Shown here: one piece after another, positions 1 through 5,660 of the stretch | Layout of the letters: every line of letters starts with the position of its first letter | Numbering within the stretch: the stretch's first letter is position 1 | NCBI GenBank assembly: GCA_017354575.1 | Contig: JAFMQP010000223.1 | Span: 1-6,693 of the forward strand | Direction: 5' to 3' | Source of the DNA: Acidothermales bacterium | GTDB taxonomy: Bacteria > Actinomycetota > Actinomycetes > Streptosporangiales > WHST01 | Length of the DNA: 6,693 bases | Notes under the pieces: model-generated | Seen by the model: only the letters and a program-made list of their open reading frames with translations | The model's database searches: none | Told to the model about the DNA's origin: nothing | Position numbers and translations under genes: made by a program

Positions 1-982
1 GGGCCGGGTGGCGGAGCCGGGTGAGGCGGTCCCGGATCTTGCGGCGGGCGACGGCCTGGCGGCGGCTGTACATGGTGCGGGCGTACGCGGCGAGGTGGCT
101 CGCCGGCGCCCGGCCGGTGCCGGTGAGCTCGTAGCCGTACGCGCGCAGCCTGCGGCCGAGTACGGTCTCGCACAGCTGGATCTCCCACGGTTCCAGCTCC
201 TGCTGCCAGCGTGCCACCGACTCGTCCGACAGGTCGGCGTGCGTCTGCGTGTGCCACTTCTTGAACTTCGGCACCGCGATCTGCGCCACCTCCTTCGGCG
301 TCGTCATCGCGTCGTCGAACTCCTCGCCGAGGAACACGCACAGCTTGCTCAGCTCGCCGTGCGGGTCGGCGACGAGGTCCTCGTAGCGGATCTGGTGGAA
401 CGTGTCGGACGGCAGGCCGCGCGCGTACCGCCGGCAGTTGTCGAACGCCATCGCCCATTCCGCGACCGCGCCGTAGGTGCCGTACTCCCACCACGGCATC
501 CGCTTGAGCGACGCGACGCACGCGCGGCCGTCCCGGACGACCTGGATGAACTGCGCGTCCGGGAACATCTGCCGGACGAACGGCAGGTAGTGGTGGTACG
601 CCGGGCGCTTGTCGCCCCAGCGCGGCTTGCCGAACCGCTCGGCGTACGCCCGGAACACCGCCGCCAGCGCCGAGCCGACCGTCGGCGGCGCGGCGACTAC
701 GAGCTCGACGACGTCGTCCGGCTTCAGCCGGAAGTCGCGGAACTGGGTGCTCTGCTTCTTGGTACCGATGATCGCCGCGGCGACCTTGCGCCGGTTCTCC
801 GCCTCCCGCAGGTCGCCGAACTGGTCGCGACCGGTGTAGACGGGCAGCACGAACCGGTTCTCCGGCGGGATGGCGATACGCGGGTGGGCGTGGAGCATCA
901 GTTGCAGCAGCGTCGTCCCGGATCGCGGGCAGCCCAGAATGAAGATCGGACGATCCCGATGCGTTCCGATGACGGCCTCCAC
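1..982 (-). CDS. PAPS-dependent sulfotransferase family protein (C-terminus cut by window edge)
   Basis: Seen: reading the minus strand from GTG at 982 gives 327 codons without a stop up to the left edge. The 5'-phosphosulfate-binding loop CPRSGTT lies at residues 18-24 after a short strand (PIFILG). A WGDKRP segment is at 122-127, the 3'-phosphate-binding strand and helix VVRDGRACVASLK at 148-160 (Arg150, Ser158), and IRYEDL at 198-203. The end, RRLRAYGYEL followed by a basic tail, is where this family normally finishes, so few residues should be missing. Known: such enzymes move a sulfuryl group from PAPS to a hydroxyl or amine of a lipid, sugar or small molecule. The acceptor cannot be read from the sequence. 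Start: an in-frame TGA lies two codons upstream (988-986), and the next ATG falls after the P-loop, so GTG 982 is effectively forced. No Shine-Dalgarno sequence precedes it, so the mRNA may have a very short leader. It is transcribed divergently from the ABC operon. Confidence 0.9.
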   Translation of the reverse strand, partial: MEAVIGTHRDRPIFILGCPRSGTTLLQLMLHAHPRIAIPPENRFVLPVYTGRDQFGDLREAENRRKVAAAIIGTKKQSTQFRDFRLKPDDVVELVVAAPPTVGSALAAVFRAYAERFGKPRWGDKRPAYHHYLPFVRQMFPDAQFIQVVRDGRACVASLKRMPWWEYGTYGAVAEWAMAFDNCRRYARGLPSDTFHQIRYEDLVADPHGELSKLCVFLGEEFDDAMTTPKEVAQIAVPKFKKWHTQTHADLSDESVARWQQELEPWEIQLCETVLGRRLRAYGYELTGTGRAPASHLAAYARTMYSRRQAVARRKIRDRLTRLRHPA

Positions 983-1070
983 CTGTCAAGGGTCAAGACA
1001 TCCCAATTAGCCGGCAAGGGTAGTCATCCCCGGTTTGCGGTCCGTTTCCCACCCCGCCCGGCGGCGTTCG

Positions 1071-1088
1071 GTCATCCCGGCGGATGAC
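1071..1088. promoter_or_regulatory. Candidate operator: perfect 7-bp inverted repeat
   Basis: Seen: GTCATCC-CGGC-GGATGAC, a perfect 7-bp dyad with a 4-bp centre, lies between the divergent sulfotransferase and ABC genes. The left half plus one base (GTCATCCC) recurs at 1023-1030. The right half with flank (GATGACGG) recurs at 968-975, inside the first codons of the sulfotransferase gene. A looser copy, GACATCCC, is at 997-1004. Inference: this is a binding site for a dimeric regulator acting on one or both divergent promoters. No regulator gene is present in the window, so the family (response regulator, TetR, GntR or other) is open. Confidence 0.45.
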
Positions 1089-1094
1089 GGTCCC

Positions 1095-1100
1095 TACGAA
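1095..1100 (+). promoter_or_regulatory. Weak candidate -10 element for the ABC operon
   Basis: TACGAA begins 7 bp after the end of the inverted repeat and 61 bp before the last base ahead of the ATPase start. It is one of the few AT-containing hexamers in this GC-rich spacer. No good -35 box lies 16-18 bp upstream; that place is taken by the inverted repeat, which would fit an activator-dependent or regulator-blocked promoter. This is only a candidate. Confidence 0.2.
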
Positions 1101-1160
1101 TCCAGATGGAGGCACGTCTGGCTCTCGGGCTGACGCCCCGGAGCCCGGCGGCGGCCAGCA

Positions 1161-1883
1161 TTGTCGATCGTGACCGTCGACGCCTCCAGCCCCGTTCTCG
1201 ACTGCCGTGGGCTCGTCAAGTCGTTCGGGCCGACGAGGGCACTCGCCGGCGTCGGTTTCGCCGTGCATGCCGGGGAGGCGGCCGCCGTGATGGGACCGAG
1301 CGGTTCCGGCAAGTCCACGTTGCTGCATTGTGCCGCGGGCATCCTGCGGCCGGACGCGGGCGAGGTGCGGCTGCACGGCGAGCGCATCGACGAGCTGAAC
1401 GAGGAACGCCGGAGCGCGCTGCGGCGGACGGCGTTCGGCTTCGTGTTCCAGTTCGGGCAGCTGCTGCCGGAGCTTCCGGCGGACGAGAACGTCGCGATGC
1501 CGCTGCTGCTCGACGGCGTCGGCCGCGCGGACGCCGTGGCACGGGCGCGCGCCTGGTTCGGGCCTCTCGGCATCGGTGGGCTGGAGCGGCGTCGCCCCGG
1601 CGAGCTCTCCGGCGGGCAGGGCCAGCGGGTGGCGATCGCGCGTGCCCTCGTCGCCCGGCCCGCGGTGGTGTTCGCCGACGAGCCGACCGGCTCGCTCGAC
1701 CAGGCGACCGGCCAGGAGACCATGGCCGTGCTGGTCGACGCCTCCCGGCGGGGCGGCGCCGCGCTGGTCGTCGTCACCCACGACGCGCAGGTGGCGCGCT
1801 GGTGCGACCGCGTGGTCGAGATGCGCGACGGCATGGTCGTGCGGGAGTGGCACGCTCCGGCCCGCGAGCCGGTGCGCGCGTGA
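1161..1883 (+). CDS. ABC transporter ATP-binding protein (MacB/LolD/FtsE type)
   Basis: Seen: 240 residues with every ABC nucleotide-binding motif in order. Walker A GPSGSGKS is at 45-52, the Q-loop FQFGQL around Gln97, signature LSGGQ at 149-153, Walker B VVFADEP at 169-175 with catalytic Glu174, D-loop SLD at 178-180, and H-loop His207. Length and sequence match the ATPases of the MacB/LolD/BceA group. Known: these drive FtsX-type permeases in lipid extraction, peptide or antibiotic efflux, or mechanotransmission rather than classical import. Two such subunits would sit on the cytoplasmic face of the permease encoded next. Start: an in-frame TGA at 1131-1133 excludes anything further upstream. 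TTG 1161 is the first candidate and GTG 1170 an alternative three codons later. Neither has a strong Shine-Dalgarno sequence, so the exact N-terminus is uncertain. The GGAGG at 1108-1112 is too far upstream to serve either. The stop overlaps the permease start. Confidence 0.95.
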   Translation: MSIVTVDASSPVLDCRGLVKSFGPTRALAGVGFAVHAGEAAAVMGPSGSGKSTLLHCAAGILRPDAGEVRLHGERIDELNEERRSALRRTAFGFVFQFGQLLPELPADENVAMPLLLDGVGRADAVARARAWFGPLGIGGLERRRPGELSGGQGQRVAIARALVARPAVVFADEPTGSLDQATGQETMAVLVDASRRGGAALVVVTHDAQVARWCDRVVEMRDGMVVREWHAPAREPVRA

Positions 1884-3850
1884 GGGCCGCGGTGGCGGTC
1901 GGCTGGCGGCTGCTGCGGTCCGCGGACGGGCGGAACCGGATCGGCGCGGTGCTGGTGCTCGCGGCGGTGTGCGTCTCGACGGCGCTGCTGATGTTCGCCG
2001 TCGGCGCGAACCACGCGTTCGACGCACGGGCGGCGCGGGAGGCGTGGCGGTTCCCGCGGGCGGACGCGCACGGCACCGCGGTCGAGGCCGCGAGCACCGA
2101 CTACGTCCGCGGCCGGCCGATCACCGTCGTCGAGCTCGCCCGCGCCGGTGCGCACCCGCCGGTACCGCCGGGCATGACGACGTTCCCGCGTCCCGGTGAG
2201 CGCTGGGTCTCGCCCGCGCTCGCCACCATGACGGGCCACCTGCCGGCGGACGAGCTGGCCGACCGGTTCGCGGGCCGGGGGGCCGCGCACCGGCTCGGCC
2301 CGGCCGCGTTGGTGTACCCGGACGAGCTGGTGGCCGTCATCGGTCGCGCCGCGACCGACCCGGGCATGACCGCCCGGCGCGAGGACGACGGCGGTGCGGC
2401 GTCGCCCACCCGGATCTCGGCGTACGCCACGACGACCCCGTCGACGAGCGACGCGACGGGCTACACGATCCTGGCGAAGATCGCCGCGGTGCTCATGGTC
2501 GTGCCGCTGCTCGTGTTCGGCGGCGCGGCCGCCCGGCTCACGGCGGCGAGGCGCGACCAGCGGCTCGCGGCGTTGCGTCTCGTCGGTGCGACGCCCCGGC
2601 ACGTGGTGGTGATGACCGTCGCCGAGGCCGTGGTGACCGCGCTGTTAGGCGTCGTCGTCGGGCTCGCGGTGTACGCCGCCGCGACGCCGCCGCTCACGCG
2701 GATCACGATGATGGGCGGCAGCTGGTTCCTCGGCGACCTCTGGCCTGGGCCGCTGTGGCTCGCGGGCGTCGTGGTCGGCGTGCCGCTGCTCGTCGGGGCG
2801 AGCGCGGTCGTCGGCCTGCGTCGCGTGGTGGTGAGCCCGCTCGGCGTCGCCAGCCGCCAGACGCCGCCCCGCCTGAAGGCCGTCCGCGCCGCGGTGGCGG
2901 TCGCCCTGCTGATCGCGTTCACCGTCGCCGCGCGGGAGGCGGGCCGGCTGGGTGCCGGCATCGTCGTCGCGCTGCTCGGGCTGGCGTTCCTCGGCCTCAA
3001 CCTGCTCGGCCCGTGGGTGGTCGGCGTCATCGGCCGGATCGTCGCCGGCACGGCCCGCGGCGTCACCGGCCTGCTCGCCGGACGCCGCCTGGTGGACGAC
3101 CCGCGCGCGACCTGGCGGACGGTGAGCGGCATCGCACTCGTCGGGTTCGTCGCCGGCTTCCTCGCGCTGTTCGACCCGTCCGGCGCACCCGGCATGGACA
3201 CCGCGACGAACCGGCTCGGCATCGTCGTCCGGGCGGCGGACGCCGGTGCCGTCGCGAACCACGTCCGCGGGCGGCTCGACCGCGCGCACATCGCCGCGCG
3301 CGTGACGGTGCGGACGGTGCCGAGCCCGGACCGCGTCGGTGTCACCGTCTGGCCGCGAGACGGCGGGGACGTCGACCGGGTGCGCACCGCACTGGCGGGC
3401 ACGGTGCCCGGGCACGTCTTCACCACGCCCGCGGACGAGTCGTCCGGCGAGCAGACGCTGTTCCGCGACATCCGCACCGGCACGCTTGTCGTCCTGGTGG
3501 TCTCCTTCCTCGTGGCCATGGTGAGCGCCGGCATCACGTCCGTGTCGTCGGTGCTCGACCGGCGGCGCGCGTATGCGCTGCTGCGGCTCGCCGGCACGCC
3601 GCTGTCGGTGGTGCACCGCGCGCGGCTGCGCGAGACGCTCGTGCCGCTCGCGGTGATGGGCGGCGGGTCGCTCGCCGCGGGGCTCGTGTGCGGGCTGCCG
3701 CTGGCACTGGCCAGCCCGGTGTCGCCGTACGGACTCACGCTGTTCGGCTCGTTCGTCGTACTCGGCACGCTCGGTGTCGTCGCCGCGACGCTGGTGAGCC
3801 GGCCGCTGCTGCACGCCGTCACCGAGTCACCGTCGCCGCAACCCGACTGA
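1880..3850 (+). CDS. ABC transporter permease with two FtsX-like domains
   Basis: Seen: 656 residues. The start is GTG 1880, overlapping the ATPase stop as GTGA, which implies translational coupling; it encodes VRAAVAVGWRLLR, a typical short cytoplasmic lead-in. About ten hydrophobic segments can be read, near residues 20-43, 196-216, 243-265, 292-315, 337-353, 357-390, 414-432, 535-555, 588-608 and 618-640. Two long polar stretches lie between helices 1 and 2 (about 150 residues) and helices 7 and 8 (about 100 residues), presumably outside the membrane. Each half carries the FtsX coupling motif after its central helix: ALRLVGATP at 231-239 and LLRLAGTP at 567-574. Known: the two FtsX modules pair with an ATPase dimer in exporters of hydrophobic or envelope substrates. 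The substrate is unknown, and no accessory periplasmic or lipoprotein gene is adjacent. Odd: codon 256 is TTA (2645-2647), the only in-frame TTA in the window. The reading frame stays open upstream to 1106 across the ATPase, but this is a GC-rich shadow and not an N-terminal extension. Confidence 0.93.
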   Translation: MRAAVAVGWRLLRSADGRNRIGAVLVLAAVCVSTALLMFAVGANHAFDARAAREAWRFPRADAHGTAVEAASTDYVRGRPITVVELARAGAHPPVPPGMTTFPRPGERWVSPALATMTGHLPADELADRFAGRGAAHRLGPAALVYPDELVAVIGRAATDPGMTARREDDGGAASPTRISAYATTTPSTSDATGYTILAKIAAVLMVVPLLVFGGAAARLTAARRDQRLAALRLVGATPRHVVVMTVAEAVVTALLGVVVGLAVYAAATPPLTRITMMGGSWFLGDLWPGPLWLAGVVVGVPLLVGASAVVGLRRVVVSPLGVASRQTPPRLKAVRAAVAVALLIAFTVAAREAGRLGAGIVVALLGLAFLGLNLLGPWVVGVIGRIVAGTARGVTGLLAGRRLVDDPRATWRTVSGIALVGFVAGFLALFDPSGAPGMDTATNRLGIVVRAADAGAVANHVRGRLDRAHIAARVTVRTVPSPDRVGVTVWPRDGGDVDRVRTALAGTVPGHVFTTPADESSGEQTLFRDIRTGTLVVLVVSFLVAMVSAGITSVSSVLDRRRAYALLRLAGTPLSVVHRARLRETLVPLAVMGGGSLAAGLVCGLPLALASPVSPYGLTLFGSFVVLGTLGVVAATLVSRPLLHAVTESPSPQPD

Positions 3851-3913
3851 GGCTGTCAGGGTCGTTGTCACCCGCGCGTCCGGGCGCTGTCGGTGTTCCG
3901 CACGCCCGCCTGT

Positions 3914-3920
3914 AAGAAGG
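3914..3920 (+). promoter_or_regulatory. Ribosome binding site deciding the oxidoreductase start
   Basis: AAGAAGG lies 8 nt before ATG 3929. It is the clearest Shine-Dalgarno sequence in the window. It argues for ATG 3929 over the upstream in-frame GTG 3893, which would add 12 residues (starting MFRTPACKK) unlike the family and would place this site inside the coding region. Confidence 0.7.
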
Positions 3921-3928
3921 CTGGCGAC

Positions 3929-5299
3929 ATGAGCAGAACGACGACGGACCAGCTGCGCGGGCAGGTGCGCGGCGAGGTGATCACGCCCGACGCGGACGGC
4001 TACGACCGGGCGCGCGGCGTCTACAACGCGATGTTCGACAGGCGTCCCGCGGTCATCGTCCGTCCGGTGAACGTCGGCGACGTCATGGCGGCGGTCGGCT
4101 ACGCCCGGACCAACGAGCTCGACCTCGCGGTGCGCGGCGGCTCGCACAGCGTGCCGGGGTTCGGCACGTGCGACGACGGCGTCGTCATCGACCTTTCGGC
4201 CATGCGCGGCGTCCGTGTCGATCCCAGGGCGCGGACGGCACGGGCGGACGGCGGCGCGACCTGGGGTGACTTGAACGCCGCGACGCACGCGTTCGGGCTC
4301 GCGACGACCGGCGGCATCATCTCCACCACCGGCGTGGGCGGGCTGACGCTCGGCGGCGGGATCGGTTACCTCGCAAGGAGATACGGCCTGTCGTGCGACA
4401 ACCTGCTCGCCGCGGACGTCGTGACCGCGGACGGCCGGTTCGTCACCGCGAGCGCGCGGGAGTACGAGGACCTCTACTGGGCGCTGCGCGGCGGTGGCGG
4501 CAACTACGGCGTGGTCGTGTCGATGGAGTTCGCCCTCCACCGCGTGGCCACCGTCTACGGCGGGCCGATGCTCTTCGAACTGGACGCGGCGCACGACCTG
4601 CTGGACTTCTACCGGCAGTTCGTCAAGGCCGCACCGGAGCAGTTCGGCGGCTTCCCCGCGTTCCAGATCGCCCCGCCGCTGCCGTTCGTCCCCGAGGACC
4701 GCGTGGGCGAGCCGTTCGCGATGTTCGTGCCGTGCTGGTCGGGTCCGGTCGAGGAGGGCGAGCAGGCGCTCAAGCCGCTTCGCGACGTCGCGCCGACGGT
4801 CGCCGAGCACGTCGGCCCGATGCCGTACCCGGCGTTGAACGCCGCGTTCGACCCGCTGCTGCCGCCGGGCCTGCGGCACTACTGGAAGGCCAACTTCGTC
4901 AAGGACCTGACCGACGACGCGATCGCCGCGCACCTCGAGCACGGCCCGGAGCTGCCGGCGCTGCAGTCCACGATGCACATCTACCCGATCAACGGCGCCT
5001 GCCACCGGGTGGCCTCGGACGAGACGGCGTTCGCCTACCGCGACGCCGAATTCGCCACCGTCATCGCGGGGATGTGGCCGGACGCCGCCGACGACGAGAA
5101 GGGCATCGCCTGGGTGCGCGACTACTACGCCGCCACCGCCCCGCTCTCCGAGGAGGGCGGCTACGTCAACTTCATGGCGGGCGACGACCAGGACCGCGTG
5201 CGCGCGAACTACGGCGCCAACCACGACCGGCTCGTCGAGGTGAAGCGCAGGTACGACCCGGACAACCTGTTCCACCTCAACCAGAACATCGCGCCGTAG
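3929..5299 (+). CDS. FAD-binding oxidoreductase, BBE-like (PCMH-type FAD domain)
   Basis: Seen: 456 residues. The PCMH/FAD_binding_4 domain runs from about residue 38 to 208. RGGSHSVPGFG at 69-79 places His73 where this family forms the 8-alpha-histidyl bond to FAD. TGVGGLTLGGGIGYL at 134-148 and GLSCDNL at 153-159 follow, then RGGGGNYGVV near 190-199. The C-terminal BBE segment begins near YVNF (412-415) and ends in the characteristic YDPDNLFHLNQNI. Known: these are soluble oxidases or dehydrogenases acting on sugars, alkaloids, aromatic alcohols and polyketides, usually passing electrons to oxygen. The substrate cannot be told here. Odd: the position of the second, 6-S-cysteinyl FAD link of BBE and glucooligosaccharide oxidase is Ile131, so the FAD should be singly attached; Cys156 is not that cysteine. 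No signal peptide, so cytoplasmic. The spacer 3851-3928 before it holds the ribosome binding site and only weak hairpins. The next gene starts 24 bp downstream and probably shares its transcript. Confidence 0.94.
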   Translation: MSRTTTDQLRGQVRGEVITPDADGYDRARGVYNAMFDRRPAVIVRPVNVGDVMAAVGYARTNELDLAVRGGSHSVPGFGTCDDGVVIDLSAMRGVRVDPRARTARADGGATWGDLNAATHAFGLATTGGIISTTGVGGLTLGGGIGYLARRYGLSCDNLLAADVVTADGRFVTASAREYEDLYWALRGGGGNYGVVVSMEFALHRVATVYGGPMLFELDAAHDLLDFYRQFVKAAPEQFGGFPAFQIAPPLPFVPEDRVGEPFAMFVPCWSGPVEEGEQALKPLRDVAPTVAEHVGPMPYPALNAAFDPLLPPGLRHYWKANFVKDLTDDAIAAHLEHGPELPALQSTMHIYPINGACHRVASDETAFAYRDAEFATVIAGMWPDAADDEKGIAWVRDYYAATAPLSEEGGYVNFMAGDDQDRVRANYGANHDRLVEVKRRYDPDNLFHLNQNIAP

Positions 5300-5323
5300 C
5301 CGGTTGTCGGTGACGCGTGCAAT

Positions 5324-5653
5324 ATGGAGTTCATGGAGCCCGTCGACTACGTGCACACGCTCATCGCGGTGGCGGAGGACTGCCCGGTCACCGACGGGAC
5401 GCCACCGCCGGTCGAGGCCGACAAGCCGTCCGTCGCCGCGCGCACCCACCGGATGCTCGTGGGCGCACCGTACCGCTACACGTCCGGCGACGTCTCGTCC
5501 GTCCTCGGCAAGCGTTACGGCTGGGGCGTCCACGCCGACGGGGACGGACACCTCGCCCTGCACGGCGCGGAGACGCCGGAGTACCGCGAGCTCCTCGCGA
5601 GCGACGACCTGACGGTGCGGAAGGCGTTCCGGAGCGCGAGCGGTCCCCGCTGA
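5324..5653 (+). CDS. DUF6157-like small protein, apparently shortened in the middle
   Basis: Seen: 109 residues, soluble, with no membrane segment or signal peptide. The N-terminal part has YVHTLIAVAEDCPVTDG and PYRYTSGDV; the C-terminal part has LGKRYGWGVHADGDGHLAL, then EYREL and a closing KAFRSAS. Recalled from the family: DUF6157 proteins (function unknown, common in actinobacteria and other soil bacteria) share these blocks but have roughly 30 or more residues between the YTSDDV and LGKRYGWG blocks, including an SKGQPCLRASP stretch. Here the blocks are joined almost directly (near residues 56-61) with the frame intact. Start: ATG 5324 or ATG 5333 are the only candidates after the previous stop. 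The GGAG at 5326-5329 is only 3 nt from ATG 5333, so neither has a well-spaced Shine-Dalgarno sequence, and translation may depend on coupling to the oxidoreductase 24 bp upstream. Its stop lies 7 bp from the convergent Lhr stop. Family assignment is from memory; coding status is well supported by frame and codon use. Confidence 0.78.
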   Translation: MEFMEPVDYVHTLIAVAEDCPVTDGTPPPVEADKPSVAARTHRMLVGAPYRYTSGDVSSVLGKRYGWGVHADGDGHLALHGAETPEYRELLASDDLTVRKAFRSASGPR

Positions 5654-5660
5654 TGTCGCG

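Noticed and set aside
8..1087. A 359-codon plus-strand open frame across the left end.
   Set aside because: It is antisense to the sulfotransferase, whose motifs are unambiguous; the plus-strand translation is low-complexity and matches nothing I recognise.
1106..1133. ATGGAGG at 1106 as the start of a short leader peptide or of the ATPase.
   Set aside because: It is out of frame with the ATPase, and the ATPase frame has a TGA at 1131-1133, so it cannot be an N-terminal extension. The permease-frame reading from it is shadow.
1106..3850. A 914-residue plus-strand reading frame that would fuse a long N-terminus to the permease.
   Set aside because: The first 258 codons lie out of frame over the clear ABC ATPase gene and give an Arg/Ala/Gly-rich sequence typical of GC-rich shadow frames. 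GTG 1880, coupled to the ATPase stop, is the sensible permease start.
3865..3870. TTGTCA as a -35 box for the oxidoreductase.
   Set aside because: No convincing -10 element lies 16-19 bp downstream, so a separate promoter cannot be supported; read-through from the ABC operon is equally possible.
3881..3908. CGGGCG...CGCCCG, a 6-bp stem with a 16-nt loop after the permease, as a terminator.
   Set aside because: The loop is long, no T-run follows, and such short GC stems occur by chance in this DNA.
4393..5313. A 306-codon plus-strand frame starting 12 nt after an AAGGAG inside the oxidoreductase.
   Set aside because: It is out of frame with a gene showing full family motifs through its end, has an Arg-rich composition, and sits too far from the Shine-Dalgarno-like sequence.
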